NCBI GenBank assembly: GCA_023150375.1
Contig: JAKLLA010000005.1
Span: forward strand, 62,001-126,000
Direction: 5' to 3'
Source: Burkholderiaceae bacterium
GTDB taxonomy: Bacteria; Pseudomonadota; Gammaproteobacteria; Burkholderiales; Burkholderiaceae_C
DNA length: 64,000 nucleotides
Shown: one piece after another, positions 9,504-19,353 of the stretch
Layout: each line of letters starts with the position of its first letter
How positions within the stretch are numbered: the stretch's first letter is position 1
The notes under the pieces: generated by a model
What the model saw: only the letters and a program-made list of their open reading frames with translations
What the model was told of the DNA's origin: nothing
Database searches by the model: none
Translations under genes and position numbers: made by a program

Positions 9504-10283
9504 TCAGACCAGGCCCGCGTACGCTGCACCGTCGAGCTGCAGGTTCTGGCCGCTGATGTAGCCGGCCAGATCGCTGCAGAGGAAGGCGCAGGCGGCGCCG
9601 AACTCCTCCGGCCGGCCCATGCGGCCGGCGGGGATGGTGGCGGCGATCTGCGCGCGCGCTTCATCCCGGCTGATGCCCGACGCCTTCATCATGCGCTGTG
9701 CCATGAACTCCTGGCGCGGCGTGTCGATGCGCTCGGGCAGCAGGTTGTTGATCGTCACGTTGTCCGGCGCCGCCTCGCGCGCCAGCGCCCGGCTCAGCGC
9801 GGTCAGCCCGGCACGCGCGGCGGTGGACAGGCCCATCGCGGCATGCGGCGTCTTCACCATCGCCGAGGTGATGTTGACGATGCGGCCCCAACGCCGCGCG
9901 CGCATGCCCGGCAGCACCGCGCGCAGCAGCAGGGCTCCGGTCAGCAGGTTGGCCTCCAGCGCGCCCATCCACGCGTCGTGGTCCCAGTCGGCCAGCTGGC
10001 CGGGCGGCGGGCCGGCGTTGTTGTTGATCAGGATGTCCGGCGCCGGGCAGGCCGCCAGCAGCGCCGCGCGACCTGTCTCGGTGACCAGATCGGCCGCGAC
10101 GCCGTGCACCGCCGCACCGGTGTCGGCCCGCAGGCGTTCGACCGCCGCAGCCAGCTTGTCGGTGTTGCGCCCGTTCAGCCAGACCTCGCAGCCCTCCTGC
10201 GCCAGCGCCAGCGCACAGGCGTAGCCCAGCCCCTGGGATGAGGCGCACACCAGGGCCTTGCGCCCGCGAATGCCGAGGTCCAT
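9504..10283 (-). CDS. Atypical SDR-family oxidoreductase lacking the YxxxK motif
   Basis: A 259-residue SDR-fold protein with cofactor motif CASSQGLGYACALAL and NNNAGPPPG. In the active-site region NITSAMVKTPHAAMG is followed by LSTAARAGL where classical enzymes read YSAAKAG. The catalytic Tyr is therefore Leu and the Lys is Arg, while the Ser is retained. An atypical FabG-like subgroup with this loss is known to me in proteobacteria, often annotated as 3-oxoacyl-ACP reductase. Catalysis by the usual proton relay is unlikely. It is the last gene of the leftward arm of the catabolic island, 9 bases after the next SDR. Confidence 0.85.
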   Translation of the reverse strand: MDLGIRGRKALVCASSQGLGYACALALAQEGCEVWLNGRNTDKLAAAVERLRADTGAAVHGVAADLVTETGRAALLAACPAPDILINNNAGPPPGQLADWDHDAWMGALEANLLTGALLLRAVLPGMRARRWGRIVNITSAMVKTPHAAMGLSTAARAGLTALSRALAREAAPDNVTINNLLPERIDTPRQEFMAQRMMKASGISRDEARAQIAATIPAGRMGRPEEFGAACAFLCSDLAGYISGQNLQLDGAAYAGLV

Positions 10284-10292
10284 CGTGCGTCC

Positions 10293-11039
10293 TCAGAGAA
10301 GATAGCCGCCGCCGTCGCAGAGCATGAACTGGCCGGTGATCAGCTCCGCCTCGTCGCTGGCCAGGAAGGCGATCAGCCCGGCCAGGTGGCGCGGCTCGCC
10401 ACGCTTCCTGATGGCCTGGTTCTGCATCACGCGGTCGAAGGCTTCCTCGGCCGAGTGCTCGCGCGTGCCGTCGGTGGCGATCATGCCCGGCGCCACCGCG
10501 TTGACGGTGATGTTCTCCGGCCCCAGCTCCTTGGCCAGCACGCGGGTGAAGCCCATCACCGCGCCCTTGCTGGCCACGTAGGCCATCTGGCCCGGGTTGG
10601 CCAGGTAGTAGGTGCGCGAGGCGACGTTGATGATGCGCCCGGCGCTGCTCTTCTTCAGTAGCGGATAGAAGGCCTGGCTGACCAGGAAGTAGCCCATGAA
10701 GTTGACCTGCAGGAAGCGGTTCACCTCCTCGCGCTCCAGCTCATGCCAGGGCTTGCGGCCCGACAGGATGCCGGCGTTGTTGACCAGGATGTCGATGCGC
10801 CCGCGCCGCGCCTCCACGGCCTGGGCAGCGGCGCGGATCTGGTCTTCGTCGGTGACGTCGCACAGCGACGCCGCCGCCTCGCCACCGGCTTCGCGGATCA
10901 GCGCGATCGTCTGCGCGGCGTCGTTGCGGTCGAGGATTTCGACGATGGCGCCTTCCTGTGCCAGCTTCAGCGCCGCGCCCTGGCCCATGCCGGAGGCCGC
11001 GCCGCTCACCACCGCGATGCGGCCGTCGAGTCGTCCCAT
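10293..11039 (-). CDS. Classical SDR-family dehydrogenase
   Basis: A 248-residue classical SDR with all canonical motifs. VVSGAASGMGQGAAL binds the cofactor and EILDRND, with an acidic residue after beta-2, suggests NAD(H). NNAGIL, then INVASRTYYLANPGQMAYVA and YVASKGAV (Ser/Tyr/Lys), form the active site. Likely role: oxidation of a hydroxyl intermediate (hydroxyacyl-CoA, diol or carbinol) in the catabolic island. The exact substrate is unknown. Confidence 0.88.
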   Translation of the reverse strand: MGRLDGRIAVVSGAASGMGQGAALKLAQEGAIVEILDRNDAAQTIALIREAGGEAAASLCDVTDEDQIRAAAQAVEARRGRIDILVNNAGILSGRKPWHELEREEVNRFLQVNFMGYFLVSQAFYPLLKKSSAGRIINVASRTYYLANPGQMAYVASKGAVMGFTRVLAKELGPENITVNAVAPGMIATDGTREHSAEEAFDRVMQNQAIRKRGEPRHLAGLIAFLASDEAELITGQFMLCDGGGYLL

Positions 11040-11083
11040 GGTTGCTTCCTTTCGTGTCGAGGTTCAGGCCGCGTGCCGGCCCG

Positions 11084-12433
<1,350 letters not shown>

Positions 12434-12434
12434 C

Positions 12435-13247
12435 TCAGCTCCCCTTTGCCTCGTCTTTGGCCTCGTCCTTGGCCACCAGCGGCTTGGCCTTGCCCTCGAC
12501 GAACTCGCGCAGGCGCTGCTCGACCTCGGGCGGGCGGGCCATCGCGGAGTTCAGCTGCTCCACGAACAGGCCGTCGTCGTGCGACATGTCCTGGATGCGC
12601 GGCAGCACGTTGACGATCTTCCAGTTCGTCTCGAGGGTGTTCTGCGCGATGCGATGCGCCAGCTCCCTCGCCTTGGCCAGCGCCTGGCCGGCAGGCACCA
12701 CGTAGCGCACGATGTGCTCCTGCAGGCCCTCGGCGGGGCTGAGCAGGCGTCCGGTGAGCATCATGTCCATCATCACGGTGGTGCCCACGACGCGCTGGAT
12801 GCGCACCGTGCCGCCACCGCCGACGAAGATGCCGCGCTGCCCCTCGGGCAGGCCGAAGAAGGCGGTCTCGTCACAGACCCGCACATGCGCCGCGGTCGCC
12901 AGTTCCAGCCCGCCGCCCACCACCGCGCCGTGCAGCGCGGCGACCACGGGGATCGGCCCGCGCGCGATCTGGTCGAACACCGTGTGCCAGTTGTGGCGGC
13001 GGCGCTTGCGTGACGGCGCGATCTTGCCGGTGGCGCGCGCCAGCGCCTCGGCCAGGTCCAGCCCGGCGCAGAAGTTGGGGCCATGGCCGTGCAGCACGAT
13101 GACGTGGGCGTCCTCGTGCGCGCGCAGCACGGCGCGTTCCAGCTCGGCCACCAGCGCGTCGTGGATGGCGTTGCGCTTGTCCGGTCGGTTCAGGCCGATC
13201 AGGGCGACCGGGCCGTCGAGTTCGTAGGTGATGAAAGTGTCGGTCAT
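12435..13247 (-). CDS. Enoyl-CoA hydratase/isomerase (crotonase), canonical active site
   Basis: A 270-residue crotonase. The oxyanion-hole segment GHGPNFCAGLDL and both catalytic Glu positions are present (GGGLELATAAHVRVCD and FGLPEGQRGIFVGGGG). A hydratase reaction is therefore plausible. The C-terminus carries an acidic/basic Lys-rich tail (GKAKPLVAKDEAKDEAKGS) with a short DEAK repeat. It sits one base from the HCDH gene and 27 bases from the reductase gene. It probably acts on the CoA ester formed in the rightward arm. Confidence 0.92.
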   Translation of the reverse strand: MTDTFITYELDGPVALIGLNRPDKRNAIHDALVAELERAVLRAHEDAHVIVLHGHGPNFCAGLDLAEALARATGKIAPSRKRRRHNWHTVFDQIARGPIPVVAALHGAVVGGGLELATAAHVRVCDETAFFGLPEGQRGIFVGGGGTVRIQRVVGTTVMMDMMLTGRLLSPAEGLQEHIVRYVVPAGQALAKARELAHRIAQNTLETNWKIVNVLPRIQDMSHDDGLFVEQLNSAMARPPEVEQRLREFVEGKAKPLVAKDEAKDEAKGS

Positions 13248-13274
13248 CGTGGGGTCGATCGGTGGGGGTTCGCT

Positions 13275-14255
13275 TCAAAGATCCAGGACGAGCCTGGCGG
13301 ACCTGGCGCCCGAGCAGCAGACCATCATGCGGGTGTTGGCGGCGCGCTCGGCGGCGCCGAGCACCAGGTCGCGGTGGTCGGGCTCACCCTCGAGCACCCT
13401 GACCTCGCAGGTGCCGCAGACACCTTCGCGGCAGGAATAGAGCACGTCGACGCCCTCGGCGAGCAGGCGGTCGAGCAGCGTCTCGCCGGGCCGCACCTGC
13501 AGGCTGCGGGCGCTGCGCTGCAGCTCGACCTGGTAGCCGCCCTCGGTGGCCGCGGCCTCCTGGGCGGCGAAGTACTCCAGGTGCACCTGCTCGCGCGGCC
13601 AGGCGGCGGTGGCGGCCTCGTAGGCGGCCAGCAGGCCCTTCGGGCCGCAGGCGTACAGGTGGCTGGCCGGTGGCAGGGCCGCGACCAGGCCGGGCAGGTC
13701 CAGCACCCGGCCGCGCTCGGCGTCGAAGTGCAGGTCCAGCGTGCCGTCCCGCCCCGCGGCCTGGGCTGCCTCGGACAGGGCCTGCAGCTCGGCCACGTAG
13801 GCCGCGTGGGCGCGGTCGCGGCAGGCGTAGTGCAGCCGCCAGGGCTGACCGAGCGCTTCCAGCCGGCGGATCATGCCGAGGATCGGCGTGATGCCGATGC
13901 CCCCGGCAATGAAGACCGACAGCGGCGCCGCCTCGTTCAGCGGGAAGTGGTTGCGCGGCGCGCCCACCGTCAGCGTCTGGCCGCAGCGCAGCTGCTCGTG
14001 GATCCAGCGCGAGCCGCCGCGGCTGGCCGCATCGCGGTTCACCGCGATGCACCAGCGCTGCCGCTCGCCCGGCGCATTCAGCAGCGAGTAGCTGCGCACC
14101 AGGCCGTCCGGCAGGTGCAGGTCGATGTGCGCGCCGGCCTCGAAGTCGGGCAGCAGGGTGTTGGGCTGCAGCGGCACCAGCTCGATGCCCAGGATGCCTT
14201 CGGCTTCCCAGGTGAGGGCGCGCACGCGCAGGGTGAGGAGGGTGGGGGTGCTCAT
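13275..14255 (-). CDS. PDR/VanB-family reductase (flavin, NADH and C-terminal 2Fe-2S)
   Basis: A 326-residue electron-transfer component. The flavin-binding barrel carries RSYSLLNAP. The NAD-binding domain has FIAGGIGITPILGMI and YACGPKGLL. The C-terminal plant-type ferredoxin has Cys275, Cys280, Cys283 and Cys313 (CREGVCGTC, then CC). This domain order is that of phthalate dioxygenase reductase and VanB. It would pass electrons from NADH to the neighbouring Rieske oxygenases. Only one reductase accompanies two oxygenases, so it may serve both. It ends 27 bases before the oxygenase stop in the same operon. Confidence 0.93.
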   Translation of the reverse strand: MSTPTLLTLRVRALTWEAEGILGIELVPLQPNTLLPDFEAGAHIDLHLPDGLVRSYSLLNAPGERQRWCIAVNRDAASRGGSRWIHEQLRCGQTLTVGAPRNHFPLNEAAPLSVFIAGGIGITPILGMIRRLEALGQPWRLHYACRDRAHAAYVAELQALSEAAQAAGRDGTLDLHFDAERGRVLDLPGLVAALPPASHLYACGPKGLLAAYEAATAAWPREQVHLEYFAAQEAAATEGGYQVELQRSARSLQVRPGETLLDRLLAEGVDVLYSCREGVCGTCEVRVLEGEPDHRDLVLGAAERAANTRMMVCCSGARSARLVLDL

Positions 14256-14282
14256 GGGCGGGGTCGATCGGCACGGTGGCCG

Positions 14283-15578
14283 TCAGAGGTCGATCATCTC
14301 GGCGCGGCTCTGCGCCACGCCGGTGGCCTGTTCGCAGGCGCGCCGCACCGAATCGGGCTGGCCGGCGTGGAAGATGAACTGCGTCAGCAGGCGCCACCAC
14401 TTGGGGTCGCGGCGGTACTCCGCCAGCGGCAGGCCGTGCAGGAAGAAGTCGCGGTGGTCGCTGGGCAGGAACACCCGCTGGTTGCGCTGCGGATCGCGCA
14501 TCACGCCCTTGGGGTCGCGACCGTTGCGCACCGCGTCGATGTCATCGAACAGCTGGCGGCGCAGCATCGCGATGCCGCGGTCGCTGGCGCCCAGCAGCTC
14601 GCGGCTGCGGTCGGTGACGGCGCCCTGGCCGACCCAGCCGACGATGTCCTGGTTGATGACGTGGCTGGTGATCCAGCGCCCGTCGGCCGCGCGGATCGGG
14701 CTGGTCCAGGAAGGGATCTCGGTCTGCACGTAGGGCTCGGCCTCGCGCGGCACGCGGATGAAGCTCCAGGTCACCGACAGCGTGTTCGTGTCGTCCACCG
14801 GCACGCGCCACTCGAAGTGGTCGCCGAGGAAGAAGCCGTTCGGCCACAGGCAGACGCGGCCGATGGTCCACAGCGGGTGCTGCTCGTCGGTGTCCTCGGT
14901 GATGCGCTTGTAGAGGAAGCCGTGCTCGAACGCCTCGAAGGCCAGCTTCAGGTGCCGCGGCGCATAGCCTGCGCCCGAGCCCCTGCCGGCCTCGTCGTTC
15001 AGCCGGCGCGTCCAGTTGGCGTGCATCCACTCGAAGTGCACCGGGTCGATCGAGTTCTCCTGCGTCTGCAGCCAGTTGCAGGGCACCTCGGCGAACACCA
15101 CCTGCACGAAGCCGTTGGCCCAGTGGAAGGGCTCCCAGTCCGGCAGCTCGGGCGCGGGCGCCGGGCCGAGGTAGGCCCACAGCAGGCCGGCTTTGGCGCG
15201 CACCGGGTAGGCCTGCAGCGAGGCCTGCCGGCGCAGCCGGCACTGCGGATCGACGACGTCCTCGTAGGGCTGCTCGGCGCAGCGTCCGTCGGCGGCGTAG
15301 CGCCAGCCGTGGTAGTTGCAGCGGAGGCCCTCGGCCTCGACGAAGCCGTAGGCCAGGTCGGCGTTGCGGTGCCGGCAGCGCCGCTCGACCAGGCCGTACC
15401 GACCGGACAGGTCCTTGAACAGCACCAGGTCCTCGCCCATCAGCCGCACCGGCTTGACGGGGCGGCGTTCCAGCTCGTCGATGCCGGCCACCGGGTGCCA
15501 GTGGCGGCGCAGCACCTCGCCCATCGGCGTGCCGGGGCCGACCTGAGTCAGCGCCTGGTTCTTTTCTGCGCTCAGCAT
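14283..15578 (-). CDS. Rieske non-heme iron oxygenase, alpha subunit (phthalate-oxygenase-like), copy 1
   Basis: A 431-residue oxygenase. The Rieske centre is C68-R-H70 and C87-N-Y-H90 (CxH-x16-CxxH). The mononuclear iron site is D178-x2-H181-x4-H186 (DPVHFEWMH). The N-terminus LTQVGPGTPMGEVLRRHWHPV is typical of the phthalate 4,5-dioxygenase/VanA branch, which needs no beta subunit. Such enzymes hydroxylate aromatic acids or O-demethylate methoxyarenes with the adjacent PDR/VanB reductase. The substrate is unknown. Confidence 0.93.
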   Translation of the reverse strand: MLSAEKNQALTQVGPGTPMGEVLRRHWHPVAGIDELERRPVKPVRLMGEDLVLFKDLSGRYGLVERRCRHRNADLAYGFVEAEGLRCNYHGWRYAADGRCAEQPYEDVVDPQCRLRRQASLQAYPVRAKAGLLWAYLGPAPAPELPDWEPFHWANGFVQVVFAEVPCNWLQTQENSIDPVHFEWMHANWTRRLNDEAGRGSGAGYAPRHLKLAFEAFEHGFLYKRITEDTDEQHPLWTIGRVCLWPNGFFLGDHFEWRVPVDDTNTLSVTWSFIRVPREAEPYVQTEIPSWTSPIRAADGRWITSHVINQDIVGWVGQGAVTDRSRELLGASDRGIAMLRRQLFDDIDAVRNGRDPKGVMRDPQRNQRVFLPSDHRDFFLHGLPLAEYRRDPKWWRLLTQFIFHAGQPDSVRRACEQATGVAQSRAEMIDL

Positions 15579-15606
15579 GGTGAATCGGAGTCCGGGTCCG
15601 CGGCGT

Positions 15607-16590
15607 TCACTCGGGCTTGAAGCCCGAGGCCTTGATGATGGGTTCCCAGTGCGCCAGCTCGGCGCGCTGGCGCTGCGCCATCTCGGCGGCCGGGCGGAAG
15701 TCGGGCGTCACCATCAGCTTGCCGACGAGCAGCTCGCGCAGCGCCGGCTGCGCCAGCACCTTCTGCAGCGCGCGCTGCATGCGCTCCAGCTCGGCGGCCG
15801 GGGTCTTCGCCGGGGCCCACATGCCGGTCCAGCCCTCGCCGCTGGTCACCTTGATGCCCTGTTCGGCGAAGGTGGGGATGTCGGGCATCAGCTCCGAGCG
15901 CTTCTCGGTGAAGACGCCGATGACCTTCACCTGCCCGGCGCGGTGGTGCTTGAGCAGGCCGTCCATCAGGCTGATGGCCGCCGGCACATGCCCGCCCACC
16001 AGGTCGGTGACCATCGGCGGGGTGCCCTTGTAGGGCGTCACCGGCAGGTCGATGCCGGCTTCCCGCGCCAGCTGCACGCCCAGGAAGTGGTTCTGCCCGC
16101 CCAGGCCCGGCGTGCCGAAGCTGGCGGCCCTGGGGTTCTTCTTCGCCCAGTCGATGAACTCGCGGGCGTTGCTGGCGCCGGTGGCCTGGCTCACCGCCAT
16201 GCCCAGCGGGTAGGACACCAGCGAGGCCACGGGGGCGAAGTCGCGGAACAGGTTCCACTTCAGCTGCGGGCCGAACACCAGGGTCTGGAAGGTCGGCGTC
16301 GCATTGGGCGCGATCATCCAGGTCAGCCCGTCGGGGGCGGCGGTCATCAGCGCATCGGCGGCAAAGCGCCCGCCGGCGCCGACCTTGTTGTCGATGATCA
16401 CCGGCTGACCGAGTTCGGCGGGCAGCCGGTCGGCGATCGCGCGGGCGATGGCGTCGGTGCCCCCGCCGGGCGGCAGGCCCAGCAGGATGCGGATCGGCTT
16501 GTCGCCGCCCTGGGCGGCTGCCAGGGTGGGAACGGCCAAGGCCGCGGTGGCCGCGGCGGCGCGGGTCAGGAGGTGGCGGCGATGCAGCAT
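15607..16590 (-). CDS. Bug/TctC-family periplasmic solute-binding protein, copy 1
   Basis: A 327-residue protein with a twin-Arg-like/Sec signal (MLHRRHLLTRAAAATAALAV, cleavage likely after AAA in LAAAQ). Family motifs are IRILLGLPPGGGTDAIAR, IDNKVGAGGRFAADAL, SFGTPGLGGQNHF and PYKGTPPMVTDLVGGHV. Bug proteins bind carboxylates for tripartite TctAB transport, but no tctA/tctB is in the island. It lies between the two Rieske genes, so its ligand is probably the pathway's aromatic acid. Confidence 0.92.
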   Translation of the reverse strand: MLHRRHLLTRAAAATAALAVPTLAAAQGGDKPIRILLGLPPGGGTDAIARAIADRLPAELGQPVIIDNKVGAGGRFAADALMTAAPDGLTWMIAPNATPTFQTLVFGPQLKWNLFRDFAPVASLVSYPLGMAVSQATGASNAREFIDWAKKNPRAASFGTPGLGGQNHFLGVQLAREAGIDLPVTPYKGTPPMVTDLVGGHVPAAISLMDGLLKHHRAGQVKVIGVFTEKRSELMPDIPTFAEQGIKVTSGEGWTGMWAPAKTPAAELERMQRALQKVLAQPALRELLVGKLMVTPDFRPAAEMAQRQRAELAHWEPIIKASGFKPE

Positions 16591-16605
16591 GGTGGCTCCC
16601 CGCCG

Positions 16606-17856
16606 TCAGGCCTGCTCGGCCAGCACGCGCCAGTCGCTGCCGCTGGGCAGCACCCCGCCCACGGAGCGGGCCTGCCGATAGTCCAGCGCCGGGCTCGTCG
16701 CCAGCGTGGGCGGCTTGCCGGCCATGAACTCGCGCACCGACTTCAGGATGGCCGCACGCACGCGCAGCACCGCACCGTCGGCCGAGCAGAGCTGCTCGTC
16801 GGTTCGGTCGGCGATCGGGCCCTGGCCGAGGAACATCGCGAAGTCCTCGGTGGCCAGATGCTGCGGGAAGCCGCTGGCGTGGCCGCGCTTCATCAGGTCG
16901 CGGTTCTGGCCCCAGAGGTTCTCGGCCCCGCCCGTGGGCACCGGCGGGGAGTTCCACACGTCCGGCGCGGTGGAGATGATGGTCGGGCCCAGCGGCGCGT
17001 GCTCGTTGAAGTTGACGAACCAGGCGCGGTGCGTCACGTCGTCCACCGGGGTGGAGAAGAACACCATCGCCGGGCCCTTCTCGTAGGGTGCGCAGATCAG
17101 GCCGTACCAGGGCATCACGAAGTTGTTGATGCGTGCGTAGAAGCGGTGCTCGTCCACGTCGCGGATCGCGGCGTAGCGAAAGCCGTAGGGCCGCTCCTCG
17201 AACTCGAGCCGCGGCGCCAGCGCCTTGGTCATCAGCACCCGCTCGTTGCCGCTGCCGGCGGTGAGCTTGGTGGTCGACTCGTGCAGCACGCCCACGTGCG
17301 AGGAGTCCATCGAGGCTTCGACGGCCTGCAGCCAGTTGGTGGGCACCTCCACGCTGGTGACGGCGCGCTGTTCCTCGGGCAGGTCGACGAAGGGCAGCTC
17401 GGGGAACTTCGGCGGCTCAACGGCCCCGTTCTGGCCCTTGCCCAGCCAGACCCAGACGATGCCGCCGCGCTCCACCACGCTGTACTGGTTGGTGCGCACG
17501 TGCTTGCAGAACTGCTGCTGGTCGCCGGTGTGGTTGGGCGCCTCGTCGAGGAAGCCCTTCACGTTGATCTTCCAGCCGTGGTAGATGCAGCGCAGGCCGT
17601 CCTCCTCGCTGCGCGCCAGCAGCATGGAGGTCTTGCGGTGCGGGCAGGCCTCGTCGATCACGCCGGCCGTGCCGTTGCCGGCGCGGAAGGCGGCGTAGTT
17701 CCTGCCGAGCAGGCGCACGCGGTAGGGGCGCCCGCCCGCCTCCAGCTTCGACGAGGGGATCGCCGGCAGCCAGTAGTGCTGGCGCAGCATTTCGCCCAGT
17801 GGCGCGCCGTTCTCGACACGGGTCACCAGGTCGTTGTCTTCCTTGGTCATGGGCAT
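16606..17856 (-). CDS. Rieske non-heme iron oxygenase, alpha subunit, copy 2
   Basis: A 416-residue oxygenase. The Rieske ligands are C71-P-H73 and C90-I-Y-H93. The iron-site motif is D184-x2-H187-x4-H192 (DSSHVGVLH). It is clearly a paralog of the neighbouring oxygenase but diverged outside the metal sites, implying a different substrate or ring position. An AGGAG precedes ATG 17856; a second ATG two codons later is possible. It belongs to the leftward arm with the shared VanB-like reductase. Confidence 0.93.
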   Translation of the reverse strand: MPMTKEDNDLVTRVENGAPLGEMLRQHYWLPAIPSSKLEAGGRPYRVRLLGRNYAAFRAGNGTAGVIDEACPHRKTSMLLARSEEDGLRCIYHGWKINVKGFLDEAPNHTGDQQQFCKHVRTNQYSVVERGGIVWVWLGKGQNGAVEPPKFPELPFVDLPEEQRAVTSVEVPTNWLQAVEASMDSSHVGVLHESTTKLTAGSGNERVLMTKALAPRLEFEERPYGFRYAAIRDVDEHRFYARINNFVMPWYGLICAPYEKGPAMVFFSTPVDDVTHRAWFVNFNEHAPLGPTIISTAPDVWNSPPVPTGGAENLWGQNRDLMKRGHASGFPQHLATEDFAMFLGQGPIADRTDEQLCSADGAVLRVRAAILKSVREFMAGKPPTLATSPALDYRQARSVGGVLPSGSDWRVLAEQA

Positions 17857-17897
17857 GGCGGTCTCCTCGTTCTGGGGGGCGGTCGCGGCGCGTCGGT

Positions 17898-18905
17898 TCA
17901 GGCCGGATCGCTGTAGTTGGCGAAGGCGCGCGTGTACACGCGGCGGCAGTTGCAGTCGAAGATGTCGGCGCGGTCGTCGGCCGACAGCCAGGAGATGTTC
18001 TCGATCACCGGCTTCATGTCGTCGTAGTCGCGCCCGCTGACCGGGTCGCGGGCGCTGCCGGTGCCGGGCTTCTCGGTGCCGAAGAGCACGTTCTTGACGC
18101 CGGCCACCTTCAGCAGCAGCTCGATGGAGTCCTGGCTGTAGTTGCAGGTGTCGAAGTACAGCTTCTTGAGCTGCTCGTCGAAGTTCACCTTCTCGCCCCG
18201 GCGCACGCTCCAGGCCCGGAAGCGCCCCATCTGGTAGGGGATGGCACCGCCGGCGTGGGCGACGACGATCTTCAGGTTGGGAAACTTCCGGAAGGTGTCG
18301 CTCTCGAGCAGCGAGATCACCGCGATGCTTTCCTCGTTGATGAACTTGAGCGTGTAGCTCTCGCGCGGCGTGCAGCTGCCGGCCGAGTGGATCAGGCCGG
18401 GCACGTCCAGCCTTTCCATCGCCGCGTACAGCGGGTGCCAGAACGCATCGCCCAGGCCGGGCGGCGGCGCCTCGCTGCCCTCGGTGGGGTCGGGGTTGAT
18501 CAGGCAGCCGACGAAGCCCAGCTGCTCGACGCAGCGCTCCAGCTCGGCGACGCAGCGCTCGGCCGGCGACTCGTGCATGAACTGCGGCAGGCCGGCCACG
18601 CCGCGGAAGCGGTCCGGGTAGCAGGCCACCACGCGGGCGATCACGTCGTTGCAGTGGCGCGCCCAGATCTCGCTGACCCTGGCCGGCTTGACCGAGTGCA
18701 TCTGCAGGTAGGGGCGCGGCGAGATGAACTGCACGTCGGTGCCGACGCTGTCCATGATCTTCACCACCTCGGTGGCCACCTTGTGGATCGCCTCGTCGGG
18801 GATCTTCGGGTCGACCGAGGGGTTGCCGCGGCCGCCGACCAGCTCGGACATGAACTTCAGGCTCTGCGGCGGCATCACCACGTGGGCGTGGGAATCGATG
18901 ATCAA
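17898..18905 (-). CDS. Amidohydrolase-fold 4-oxalomesaconate hydratase-like protein (LigJ-like)
   Basis: A 335-residue amidohydrolase-superfamily protein: MIIDSHAHVV gives the HxH metal motif and VVAHAGGAIPYQMGRFRAW the later His. It resembles Sphingobium LigJ as I recall it, with GFVGCLINPDPTEG, KLYFDTCNYSQDSIELL, NVLFGTEKPGTG and a final DYDDMKPVIENISWLS. LigJ hydrates 4-oxalomesaconate to 4-carboxy-4-hydroxy-2-oxoadipate in protocatechuate 4,5-cleavage and gallate breakdown. A LigK-like aldolase gene at 31634 would take the next step. An ACMSD-type decarboxylase is the alternative. Confidence 0.82.
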   Translation of the reverse strand: MIIDSHAHVVMPPQSLKFMSELVGGRGNPSVDPKIPDEAIHKVATEVVKIMDSVGTDVQFISPRPYLQMHSVKPARVSEIWARHCNDVIARVVACYPDRFRGVAGLPQFMHESPAERCVAELERCVEQLGFVGCLINPDPTEGSEAPPPGLGDAFWHPLYAAMERLDVPGLIHSAGSCTPRESYTLKFINEESIAVISLLESDTFRKFPNLKIVVAHAGGAIPYQMGRFRAWSVRRGEKVNFDEQLKKLYFDTCNYSQDSIELLLKVAGVKNVLFGTEKPGTGSARDPVSGRDYDDMKPVIENISWLSADDRADIFDCNCRRVYTRAFANYSDPA

Positions 18906-18966
18906 GGGAGTTCCTTTCGAAGAGAGGGGTGACGGGCGGGCAGAGCGCGGCGGCAGGCGCCGGCGC

Positions 18967-19353
18967 TCACGGGGCGACCGCCAGCACTTCGAGCTGCAGC
19001 CACATGCCGTGCTGCAGGTCGTGCACGCCGATGTGGCGTGCGGGGCGGTCGTCGGGGTCGGGGAAGGCGGCCAGCCACTCGGCGTTGATGGCGTCGCGCA
19101 CCGAGTCGTCCTTCACCGTGACGGTGAGTCGCACGACGTCGTCGAGCGAGGCGCCACCGGCGGCCAGCAGGGCGCGCAGGTTGGCAAAGGCGTGTGCCGC
19201 CTGCGTGGGTGCATCGGCGGGCAGGGCGCCGCTGGCGGGGTCCTTGCCGATGATGCCCGACGAGCAGATCAGGTTGCCCACGCGGGCACCGAGCGGGATC
19301 GGCGCCTTGTGGCCGACGTGGGGAACATGCAGGGAGCGCTTGGGGCGGGTCAT
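18967..19353 (-). CDS. RidA/YjgF-family protein
   Basis: A 128-residue Rid-fold protein with LICSSGIIGKDPASG, AFANLRALLAAGGASLDDVVRL and RPARHIGVHDL. The Arg of PARxxV-type motifs, which holds the substrate carboxylate in RidA, is present as PARHIG. RidA proteins hydrolyse enamine/imine intermediates. Some relatives in aromatic pathways, such as 2-aminomuconate deaminase, work on ring-cleavage products. Its start overlaps the GntR-type regulator stop by 4 bases (ATGA), so the two are coupled. Confidence 0.88.
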   Translation of the reverse strand: MTRPKRSLHVPHVGHKAPIPLGARVGNLICSSGIIGKDPASGALPADAPTQAAHAFANLRALLAAGGASLDDVVRLTVTVKDDSVRDAINAEWLAAFPDPDDRPARHIGVHDLQHGMWLQLEVLAVAP

